NCBI GenBank assembly: GCA_027575765.1
Contig: JANBPT010000955.1
Location: 1 to 18,044, forward strand
Length of the DNA: 18,044 bases
DNA from: Tieghemiomyces parasiticus
Lineage: Eukaryota; Kickxellomycota; Dimargaritomycetes; Dimargaritales; Dimargaritaceae
Direction of reading: 5' to 3'
The notes under the pieces were generated by a model that saw only the letters and a program-made list of their open reading frames with translations, had not been told where the DNA came from and ran no database searches. Numbering within the stretch: the first letter of the stretch is position 1; each line of letters starts with the position of its first letter. The position numbers and the translations under genes are program-made. This document shows, piece by piece, positions 7,489-16,180 of the stretch.

Positions 7489-10400
7489 GACGCCAGGACG
7501 TCCACTGGCGACCCAAAGTTACCAGCAGAACCGGAACTTCCCACCCCGGATATCCCGCGACTACACGCCCGACGATGACCGGAGCCGCCGGTTAACACTG
7601 GAACCCACCATGTTGGCATCGGCCCGGTCCCTCGCGGATCGATTGGCAGACCTCGAGGGGTCCATTAGCGGTAGAGGCCACTGGCCAGCCGCAGCCCAGA
7701 TATTCTATAAGCTCCGCAGTGACTACCCGGGGTTCACCCATAACGGCCGGACCTACACTCGGCTCCTCCAGCTTGCGCTCCGGCAGTACCTGCGGACAAC
7801 TCAACCTCATCCTGCTACGGATACCGGTCTGTCCGGCCATCTAAGCCCGGATAACCACACGGCCAGTGAGGGTGTCACCAATTTCCATGATGGGCAGGGT
7901 ACCGAGGCGAAGCTGACTACTAAGCTCTTGCGGGATGCTGCTGCTGACTGGCTAGCCACAATGTCTCTAGACCTTGAGACGATTCAGCAGCGACCGGGCC
8001 CGGACGCTACCGCCCTTACCGATGTTACCTACTTTGACGACCCCGACGTACCACCCGCTACACTAGAGGAGTACCCAGCCTCCTACGCCGCTTATCGGTC
8101 CATCCTGTACACCCTCAGCCGCGCCGGCTTGTTCCCTGAGGCCCTATCGGCGGCCCACCACATGGTCTCCCACGGGTTCGTCAGTGTGGCCGATGCCATC
8201 GTTCCGTTATGTCGAGCGTGCTATTACCGCAGGACTCCCCACTGGGCTGACCGGATATGGGCCGACCGCCACGCTTTGAATCTGCCCCTGACCAATGCCA
8301 CCGTGGAGCCGCTGCTTTTGACGTGGTGCCGGGCTGGTTACATCGACCGTCTGGACACGGTTCTTCCCTCCCTCACCGGTCGGATTGTACTCCCCGATTC
8401 TTTGCGGGCTACCCTGGCTGCCGCCTACGCACGGGGCTACCGGTCGTCACCTCGGCACCTTCCGGATCCAGACCGGAGCCTGCAGCAACGCCGCGCCGAT
8501 CGGGTCCGGGCTATCTTTGAAGGTGCTCGCCCCACGCTAGCCGACCTGAGCCCGTCTCATCTCTACCTCTGGATCCTCACCCACGTCCGAATCGACAACC
8601 TCACCAGCGCTTTGGAAGTCTACAATATCTTCCGTACCAAGTACACCGTCGTACCAACTGGCGTGTGGCAGTTTCTGCTAGCCGCCTGTGTCGAACGAGA
8701 CCCCGCTCAGGTTCCAATGCTCCATGCGGACTTCCAGGCTCAACCCCGCCAGGCCGCATTGAGCACCAACGCTATCTACACCCACCACAGCCTGGCTCTG
8801 CTCCTACGCGGGTACGCCCGCCTCGGCGGTCTGGCTTCGGCGGCATCGGTAGACGCTCTCCTGCCACTCATCCAGGCCCAGCCAATGGAGCCTACGGTCC
8901 AGCAGTACCACCTGTACATCACGGCCCTGTTGCAACTTGACCGCCCAACGGCGGCCTGGTCGTTGTACACGCATATGCGCCAGCGGGGTATGGTGCCCCG
9001 AAGCGCGACGTACAGTGCCCTACTGCGCGTTGCCCTACCCGCCCGGAATCGCGCCTGGTGTACATCATTGTACCTCGACTGGTCACAGCTACCCTTGCCC
9101 ACGCCCACGTCGTCTACACTCGAAGGCAATGGACTGCAGTCTGACACGCCAACCGCGCTGCTTATGTGGGAGGCCCTGGGGCTTCTGGGCGAGTTTGAGG
9201 TGGCCGACACGCTGTTCAGTGATCTGCACCGGAGGATTGATGCCATGGACCCAGCCCTGCGTCTGCATTTCGCCGTCCGGGTGTTACGACAGCCTTATCG
9301 ACCAGCGACCACCCGCCCGAGCGATGCGTATGCAACTTTTCGTTCCTTCTACCACCAGGTCAGCGCCACGATCCAGCCTGGCCAGGTCCGCTGGCCATCC
9401 CTCCTGCCGCTGGTGAGGATCGCAGTCGAGCGGCGCGACGTTGAACTGCTCATCCTCGTCAAGCGAGATGCGGAACGGTGGAAGGTGCCGTGGGCAAGGG
9501 AGGCCCATGTGGCCGTAGCGGCGGCTGAGCACATGTTAGGGGTCGCGGTGGAAAACGGAAAGGCGGCGGACCAGGTGATAGAGGCGGCGCAGCCCGGCTT
9601 ACAAAATGAGGCCCGTATGAAGGCCCTGGCCCGATTGAACGACTGCAGCGATAGCAGGGCAGCTCGTCGGCTGGCCGCTTCCCTGATTAAGCATACCACG
9701 GGCGACTCGGCTAGTACACAATGCCAGATGCTAGTCCGGTACTTGGAGGTTGATCCGATAAGCGACGATGCAGTCGCATTGCCCGTGAACGTGTTGACCA
9801 CTCTGCCGGACATGGGTCTACCAGGCCCCGTCTTGGACACCTTATTTTTAATGCTGACCGAACGGGATCATCTAACACGATTGACCACTGCCCTGCGCGC
9901 GCAACTTCGGGCCGCCGTCACCCTGGGTCCACTGAGCTACGCCACGGGTATCTATGCCCTAGCCCGAGAGGGGTGTACGGTCGAGGCCCTCAGCCTGTTC
10001 CATTGGGCGGCTCGCACGGGTGCGTCGTGGTCTAATCCGGCGTGTCTACCTTGGCTGTACCGGGCAGCTGTCGTGCTTAAGCAGGCGGACTTTCTGACCG
10101 CACTACGTAAGGTACGTGCCACGATTGAGACCCAGGCCGCCTTGCCTGTTTCATCACCCACTGACGCTCTCGGCGCCGATTTGTCCGGTCAACTTGATGC
10201 CCTTGAGATTGAAGCCTCCACTGCTCTGGATGACCGACGTACCACTCTGGAGCTAGTCAGGTCTGTACTGGCTTCCAACGGTAGGGCCCCCACCGACGCA
10301 CTCGTCTCCGCAGCCCTGGCTGCCTGCCACCGGCTCAAGCTCAACGAGGTGCGCAACCTGGAGGTCTGGGTCGCTCGCTATGATTTCAAGTACCGTCCTG

Positions 10401-10654
10401 AGCACTGTCAGCTTCTGGTCAGAATTTTCGCCGCCCGCGGTAATGCTGACGAAGCCTTCCAGGTCTTCCGCCGTGCCCACCGCGACGGTTACGTAACTCC
10501 AGGAGCGTCCTTTGTTACAAATGTTCTCCGGGATTTGGTCCCGGATAGGTCACCTCTCCGGCAGCGCATTATACGGTTCTTGGCTTCCGTGCAGTATCCC
10601 AATCTCCGCGCCTTGTCGGCCCTGGGTAGTAAAGGAGCACCCAAAAGGGCTTAG
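7376..10654 (+). CDS. Large PPR-like (pentatricopeptide/helical-repeat) protein, 1092 aa, probably mitochondrial
   Basis: A single 1092-codon frame with no intron and consistent codon bias. The N-terminus (MRHQPSNGSLRALMDPSGRR...) is Arg-rich with few acidic residues over about 55 residues, as in a mitochondrial presequence. The body is an alpha-solenoid of helical hairpins. The clearest PPR-type units lie near residues 229-284 (SYAAYRSILYTLSRAGLFPE), 508-555 (YHLYITALLQLDRPTAAWSL, then a HMRQRGMVPRSATYSALL segment), 851-886 (YATGIYALAREGCTVEALSL) and 1007-1054 (LLVRIFAARGNADEAFQVFR). In fungi such proteins bind mitochondrial RNAs for stability, processing or translation; the exact target cannot be told. 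Many repeats are degenerate and no catalytic domain is visible. The frame stays open for 62 more codons after the TAG. An overlapping upstream ATG lies at 7366. Confidence 0.85.
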   Translation: MRHQPSNGSLRALMDPSGRRWWTHHTKGLTLTPTARSRTPGRPLATQSYQQNRNFPPRISRDYTPDDDRSRRLTLEPTMLASARSLADRLADLEGSISGRGHWPAAAQIFYKLRSDYPGFTHNGRTYTRLLQLALRQYLRTTQPHPATDTGLSGHLSPDNHTASEGVTNFHDGQGTEAKLTTKLLRDAAADWLATMSLDLETIQQRPGPDATALTDVTYFDDPDVPPATLEEYPASYAAYRSILYTLSRAGLFPEALSAAHHMVSHGFVSVADAIVPLCRACYYRRTPHWADRIWADRHALNLPLTNATVEPLLLTWCRAGYIDRLDTVLPSLTGRIVLPDSLRATLAAAYARGYRSSPRHLPDPDRSLQQRRADRVRAIFEGARPTLADLSPSHLYLWILTHVRIDNLTSALEVYNIFRTKYTVVPTGVWQFLLAACVERDPAQVPMLHADFQAQPRQAALSTNAIYTHHSLALLLRGYARLGGLASAASVDALLPLIQAQPMEPTVQQYHLYITALLQLDRPTAAWSLYTHMRQRGMVPRSATYSALLRVALPARNRAWCTSLYLDWSQLPLPTPTSSTLEGNGLQSDTPTALLMWEALGLLGEFEVADTLFSDLHRRIDAMDPALRLHFAVRVLRQPYRPATTRPSDAYATFRSFYHQVSATIQPGQVRWPSLLPLVRIAVERRDVELLILVKRDAERWKVPWAREAHVAVAAAEHMLGVAVENGKAADQVIEAAQPGLQNEARMKALARLNDCSDSRAARRLAASLIKHTTGDSASTQCQMLVRYLEVDPISDDAVALPVNVLTTLPDMGLPGPVLDTLFLMLTERDHLTRLTTALRAQLRAAVTLGPLSYATGIYALAREGCTVEALSLFHWAARTGASWSNPACLPWLYRAAVVLKQADFLTALRKVRATIETQAALPVSSPTDALGADLSGQLDALEIEASTALDDRRTTLELVRSVLASNGRAPTDALVSAALAACHRLKLNEVRNLEVWVARYDFKYRPEHCQLLVRIFAARGNADEAFQVFRRAHRDGYVTPGASFVTNVLRDLVPDRSPLRQRIIRFLASVQYPNLRALSALGSKGAPKRA

Positions 10655-10921
10655 ACCGTCTCATTGCCGCCGGACCTTCGGTTGGGGGAGGAGGAGGTCG
10701 CCTTGCTGGGCCGGATACTGTCGCGAGGAATCACGTTTCTTTATCATCATTGTTATACGTATGATAACGACTTGAAACAAAGAACTGATAAACCATCGTC
10801 TAGTTACGTGTTGGAGACGAACAGCGTTTCATGTTCAGCGTGACTTGTATTAGACTACGCCCCTGGAGCACGGCACGTCGAGGTGACGCGCTCCCCCCTC
10901 CACCCGTGACCGCTGATCTTA

Positions 10922-12084
10922 TCAGCCACTGTGGCGCATAGGTCGGTGGACGGTCACAATGGCCGAGCCAAAGCACGGGAGGGTTCCGATGGGGCTATCA
11001 TTTCCTGTCCAGAATCCGGTATCTGCCGTGCGGAACACGTCCCGTGTTCCACGGTGCTCGCCGTCCACCTTTATCACCACCGGCTGTAGGATACACCAGT
11101 ATTCGGATGCTCGTGGAGCCATCCCTTTCCTCCACCGTTCTTTCTTTATATCCAGTTTTCACGCTGCACAGGTGTAACCGACGGGTTGATGGATGCGATA
11201 AGTGACGGCCAGTATACTGGCTATTCTGGCTACACACGTCCTGCTCACGCGGGCCCTGGAAGCAAGATGGAGTTGGTCTACAGTATATACATTTCCCGGT
11301 CAAAACAAACCCGTCAAGGATTGGGAGAAGGGATGCTTACAATTCCTTACCTCAATGTCTGACGACACCAGTATCAGCAATACATCGATCGGATAGGATT
11401 CCTTGTAATACCGGTCCTTCGATGCCAATCTCAATACAAATGATAAAGTGGTACGATTGGTCGGGAGGGTACCTGACTGGCTAAAGCGATCACTGATATA
11501 ACTACGAAGATTTACCCCAATCTCCTTACGCACCAACCACACCGATACTCGTAACGTTCCCGATCACGAACGGGTTCGGGCCACATGAGTTGAAGAGCTC
11601 GGGGACTCTACCAAGCCGATCCAGCTGCGGGAAGTGCAGAGGAAGGAGCCAGTAGGAAATTTTCACCTTGACGAATTTCGACATCTTGGTACCGTCCCTC
11701 ATCCCCTAAATTTAGGGTTATCGAAGCGGGCATGTACTACCAACGATGTCTGATGGATAAGATTATGGTGGGAAGGGTGGCAAGACGGGGCCTTGCGAAA
11801 TATACCTGTGGATATGGACTCACCTCAGCCAGATAAGGCTACGTCTCCCAATGGACGTTACCCCTCCTCCTCCTTCAGGTTGCACAGACCACGGCGAGTA
11901 GAGACCAACGGGCGATTATGGATCAGGGCGGGGAGATTCTCGCCCGTGGCTGGCGTTGGAATATATGGACAGGTATACGCGAATAAAACATAGTCATGAC
12001 GATAACCGTAGTTTAGTGATAAGGCTTAGGTGTTGGGGGAGTACACCGGAAGGGCGTGCGCTCCCGTGGTTCGTCCGTGTCCAT
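10922..12084 (-). other. Cluster of coding-like minus-strand stretches: decayed or undetected multi-exon gene
   Basis: Several minus-strand segments read like protein but in shifting frames. (1) ATG at 12084: MDTDEPRERTPFRCTPPTPK. (2) 12025-11861, containing YGYRHDYVLFAYTCPYIP. (3) An ATG at 11702, preceded by a possible acceptor TTTAG, running to 11526 and containing KVKISYWLLPLHFPQLDR and ELFNSCGPNPFVIG. (4) About 11560-11351, one base out of frame with (3), containing LRVSVWLVRKE and YPIDVLLILVSSDIE, then GAG followed by GTAAGG, a good donor. (5) After a possible GCAG acceptor at 11164, two overlapping frames to 10998 and to 10922 (ILQPVVIKVDGEHRGTRD), the latter ending TGA TAA. The alternating hydrophobic pattern suggests beta-sheet. 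At least two frame changes need indels or odd splicing, so a pseudogene is likelier than an intact gene. Third-position bias is weak, so chance is not excluded. The region otherwise shows no element I recognise. Confidence 0.25.
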
Positions 12085-12212
12085 TACCGGTTGCAGCTAC
12101 CTATCCCTTTACCGTATTGTGAACCGACTCGAAGGCGGCGTCTGGACTCACTACTGTGCTCGCACATCCCCTCTCCTAGTTCCGCATTACTCCGATTGGA
12201 TAGGTAGGTAGA

Positions 12213-12220
12213 TATAAATA
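12213..12220 (+). promoter_or_regulatory. TATA box upstream of the 12433 gene
   Basis: TATAAATA, 213 bases before the ATG at 12433. The leader between contains an upstream ORF, and CTTACTAAACTCCGCTGCTAG-like sequence near 12385-12401 (branch site plus acceptor) hints at a 5'-UTR intron. Confidence 0.5.
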
Positions 12221-12333
12221 CCGTCTCTCCTCGCCCTTCTAGACTAGTCTACAAATCCAAAATTATCCTCATCGACTTGCTCACTGTAGCCAGCGTACAT
12301 TCCCATATTAACGCGGTTGAGCCCGTTACTTTT

Positions 12334-12366
12334 ATGAATTGCATCCCTATAATCATACAGCCATAG
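12334..12366 (+). other. Ten-codon upstream ORF in the leader of the 12433 gene
   Basis: ATG at 12334 reads MNCIPIIIQP and stops at TAG, 66 bases before the main ATG. If it lies in the mature leader it would damp translation; it would be removed if the suspected 5'-UTR intron is real. Confidence 0.3.
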
Positions 12367-12432
12367 CTTTTACCTTCCCTTACTAAACTCCGCTGCTAGT
12401 TTACCGTACCCGCTTCATCCGCGTCTCTCGTC

Positions 12433-13002
12433 ATGGCTAAGCTATTTTTCACCCTTGGCCTTATTCTCCTGTCTTCAACGCTTGCAGTCCCAACGCCCCT
12501 GCCCAGCCAGCAAGCCGCTCGCGAGTCACTGGCCCAAACGGCGACGCCAGACCCCCCATCTTCAGCTGCCCAACGCGCCCCACGAATTCCATTTGAACGA
12601 CATGCCAACTTCATCAACCGCGCCCAAGATATCCTGGATAGAGCCGACGATGACCCGGCCATGCAGCAGTGGATGAGCTGGAAACCCCCCACCCGCCAAG
12701 CTAATAGTGGTAGTCGGGGCCAGAAGCGCACCCGTCCTGTCTCGCCGCCGCCCAACTTCCATTCTTCCCAACGCCAGAGGAAGTTTAGCGAGGCGTCACT
12801 GGCTGCCCTCTCCGACTCAGTATGTTCCGAAACCTCGACGGCCGCGTTGAATACGCCACCGCCGGGTGAGCCGACGTACTATCCCAATCTCAAGCCGAAC
12901 ATGCCCAACGCGGCGGTCGATGAGTACCATTCCTTATTTGCCAACCTGAATATCCCAGACTTCGACTCGATTTTCGATTTCGATATGATTTGTCAGCCGT
13001 AG
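12433..13002 (+). CDS. Putative secreted protein with NLS-like basic region and acidic-aromatic C-terminus, 189 aa
   Basis: A single-exon frame from the first ATG after the leader. Residues 1-18 (MAKLFFTLGLILLSSTLA) form a textbook signal peptide, with cleavage likely before VPTP. The rest is Pro/Ser-rich and mostly disordered. A short helical stretch (HANFINRAQDILDRADDD, about 57-74) is followed by two basic clusters, RGQKRTR at 95-101 and QRQRK at 113-117, arranged like a bipartite nuclear localisation signal. The C-terminus is acidic-aromatic (NIPDFDSIFDFDM, 173-185), like a transcription activation domain. Only one cysteine pair is possible (131 and 187). No family is recognised. Layout and the C-terminal S-L-x6-P-D-F-x7-M spacing match the gene at 2926-4041. 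A secreted effector acting in another organism's nucleus, or a processed membrane-independent regulator, are both inference. AATAAA follows at 13068. Confidence 0.75.
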   Translation: MAKLFFTLGLILLSSTLAVPTPLPSQQAARESLAQTATPDPPSSAAQRAPRIPFERHANFINRAQDILDRADDDPAMQQWMSWKPPTRQANSGSRGQKRTRPVSPPPNFHSSQRQRKFSEASLAALSDSVCSETSTAALNTPPPGEPTYYPNLKPNMPNAAVDEYHSLFANLNIPDFDSIFDFDMICQP

Positions 13003-13067
13003 CGTGTGGATCCGGGGGATAACTCCGTAATTTGTTCTCTATGGGTCAAATAGCGATACACTACTAT

Positions 13068-13073
13068 AATAAA
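13068..13073 (+). terminator. Polyadenylation signal of the 12433 gene
   Basis: AATAAA, 66 bases after the TAG stop, at the usual distance for a fungal 3' end. Confidence 0.5.
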
Positions 13074-16000
13074 GTGCTGGCCACTCTGTATGCGGTCCTA
13101 ATGATTGGAAACTGCACGTTTACCGTTGGCGTCGGCGTATTCCGCCCTTACCCATACTAGAATGTGAGCCTACTATGACACAAAGCGATGGCCAGTGTGC
13201 CAAATGTCCACCAGGCTATAGATTATGGATACCCCTGCTGCTGGCGTGATCATGGTCTTAAATAGGTACGCCTAGTCGACCAGTACTAATGAGTTTGCTC
13301 AGCTGGAGGGTGTCAATTTAAATATTGGGATTGTTACCTGAGAGCCACAGTGAAGTACAGGAGCTACCCGCCCTAACTTGGAACCCCCATTGGTTCCCGA
13401 TACCATATATAGCACGTGCAACCTGATTCCACTTAAACTGACTACAATAAAGCTGCCTGCGCCCACTAAATGATGGGATTAGTTGCCAATCGACATCATA
13501 ATATGCCGCTTTTTCCCAAACCTGATGGCACACGGCTTGGTCTTTACCTCTCCTCTCCCATCGGCTAGCCACCAATGTAAACAAAACTGGGTGCGTGTAA
13601 CGCACGACAATCACCAGGTAGGCAAGTCGAATTTTAACTTAAGAGTACGGTCCTGATAAGCTGAAAAGGGAGATCGTCGGTAAACTTGGAAAAAAATAAT
13701 GAGACCATTTGTAGAGACTACTTTATTTTGCAGAGGTGTTCGCGTAGCAGCAGATTTATTTTTGCGCCTGCTGAGATAAGGATTTTGGGCTACCCACTCG
13801 CCAACTGAGCGTCTTGGGTGACGCGTTGTTTGCACGGGCTGTGACCAACCGGTATGCGTCGTCGCATTTTGCGCCAGAACTGGTGGATCCTGCGTTGCGC
13901 CGGTTGCTGTTGATGTCGCTGGCGCCAAGTCCTCGAGCTGCATCGATAGTGTCCGGTAGACGCTACTTGCCATACCAGCCTAGGCCAATGCCATTGATGG
14001 CTGGGCTGAAATCTGATCTGGGCTATTATTCTCCACCATTGCTGATTATTATGGCCGGAATAATCACCAACTTATGATCGCAGCCTTAACAGCAACCTCT
14101 CACCTGGATTCGGAACGATCACGCTAAGCTGAGTCCATCGAGGTCACCTGCACCTTTTGATGCATTATCCCACGATGAGTCGTTCTTAGGATGGCATACT
14201 TCGTTGTCCTCTCGTCTCCTTCATACTGTGTTTTTCCCTGCTGCTTTTCCTATGATGTATTCATCACTGCTGCCACTTCACATCAACGGTTGGAAGTCAA
14301 GGTTGGAATGGATATATAGTATCTGTCCACCGGCCGACTCAATAAACGAGAGACTGCTCTATAACCCTTTACTTGTTTATCGTATTATCAACCCCTGTGT
14401 ATTACTACACCACAACTCTCTTGAGCCTCCGGGCCAACGGCGAGATTCCGGAGTAATTCCAATGTGTAAAATCCCAGGATGATGGTAGTGGCGGTGGTCT
14501 AATGCCTGCCAAGGCAGCAAAGTGCAAGGCCACTACTACTGCTGACCAGAATCCGTGGGTGAAGTGCCAGCACAAAGGCTGTTCCCCATCAGGTTCATAA
14601 AGAACTCTCCGGCCCTGCTATCCCAGGGCTAAGATGTAGTAAAAGCAAGATAGTTGGGCCACTCTCCATGCGATGTAATGGAGGGGAGGTACCCTAAAGG
14701 TGAGTCGGCTGGGCAGAGAAGCCTCATTTAAGAAGTGAATGGAATAACTGCAACCTGCTGTGAGACAACGTACTAATACGATCGGCATTTTGCCATTCTG
14801 CTAACGTTTCTCACTTTGTCGTATGTTCATCAACGCAAATGCCCATGCAAACGGCTCGGCTTATTTAACGCAAAATTTATCTCCATCAAAAGGCAAATTC
14901 ACGGGACACGTGCCGCAAATACTACACACGGGTGACATGATATCCATCATCGCATGGCGCAAACTCGTGGGCAAAAAATAATAGTATGAGCCATTGCTGT
15001 TTCAGAAATGACCCCTATTGAAAAAGACCGATAACCCACTCCCGACGGCGGCCATCCGATAACGTATCCACTAAAGTAGCTCCTGTCTAGCGCCCAACGT
15101 CTTAATTTAAACCTTCTTAGTTGAGTACTTGCATGTATCTAGACATTGCACAATTACCCATGCTATTTCTGCTACTTCCGACCTGCTATTTTCTCGCATT
15201 TCCCAATCAGCCTTGCATCCCCTCCCTGCCTGGTCTTGGAACCTATGGGTACCAAGATTACAAATAGAATTTAATATCGGGTATGTGAACCCTGATAAAA
15301 ATACCCTTTAATACTAAATTACTAATATATACACGGTTCCTTTATACCAACTCTCTACATTTTTATACAGTAAATCCAGACTGTCCAAGGTCTTACCCAC
15401 CGCAATTATGTAATCTCGGAAAACCTAATATAGACAAGTAACTTGCACAGTCCACCTTTAGGTGCAGGTACTGTGAGGCCTGGGATTTTAAAATCGAATA
15501 TGTAAACGGGTTAAAAAGTTGGCTAGTGCTGTGAGGGATGGCCCAGTCATAGAGTAAGTTACATCAAACGGCTTGTCGCATCCGAGTCCCCTAGGCTTCA
15601 CTTAAAGCATCGGTATCTAGGACCATAAGCTCCAACAAAAACGAATTCCTAGCATGACGCCCATAAATCAGGTCACCAACAACCACATAGCAAGTGCGTC
15701 GGACCGCAGGACCTTCCATGTAACCGCTGGAGACGTAAATTAACCTCACCGACTTCTTTGTATTTTCTTGACAGTGGGTAGCACTCCCCACCTCTGGGTG
15801 GCCTTTCTCCTCTCCAATAAACCCTTTCCGTCTACCTACTTGTCCAGCTGGTGCCGTACCTCATTTGAGGTCACCACAACTTAGGCCATCTATATAAGCT
15901 AACTATACTATCTTAAACAAGCTTGTACGTCGTGAGATTCAACAATCATCAAGATGAACATGGGGATAAATAAAAGTAAAACATCTTCACGTGTTTTCGA

Positions 16001-16150
16001 GTTATTGTTTTACAAGGTAATAGAGATGGCCTAGGTTATCTAACCGAAGCACGCTATATCTCCTGTCCTCTACAGTGGAGCTTTAAGGCCTGAGAACTGA
16101 ACAGAAAAAAAATACATTTCTGACATGACGAAGGCCGGGGAGCAGCTATA
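13074..16150. other. Three-kilobase AT-richer intergenic region with only weak ORFs
   Basis: No gene here can be supported. On the minus strand, 13973-13611 (ATG start, 120 codons, basic, containing HPRRSVGEWVAQNPYLSRRK) and 13614-13318 (only a GTG start) abut in different frames. 15860-15591 is open for 89 codons without an ATG start and contains VRLIYVSSGYMEGPAVRR and YVVVGDLIYGRHARNSF. On the plus strand 14204-14482 has an ATG but a hydrophobic, low-complexity translation. Such pieces may be exons of lost genes or mobile-element debris. I found no terminal inverted repeats, reverse-transcriptase or transposase motif, tRNA or CRISPR array by eye. Confidence 0.4.
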
Positions 16151-16180
16151 AAATTATGGGTTTTCAGAAACATCGAGAAC

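Noticed and set aside
8776..9840. Long minus-strand and alternative-frame ORFs inside the PPR-like gene
   Set aside because: They are shadows created by the GC-biased codons of the 1092-codon frame.
12013..12084. Treating the 12084 ATG and following stretches as one intact gene
   Set aside because: Frames do not join without indels; it is kept only as a possible relic.
13175..13249. 24-codon ORF with CAKCPPGY, like a furin/EGF-type repeat
   Set aside because: It is a single short motif with no flanking exon or repeats, most likely chance.
14470..14760. Possible structured RNA or tRNA in a GC-richer patch
   Set aside because: No cloverleaf, B-box-like GGTTCGA sequence or other RNA-family hallmark could be found by eye.
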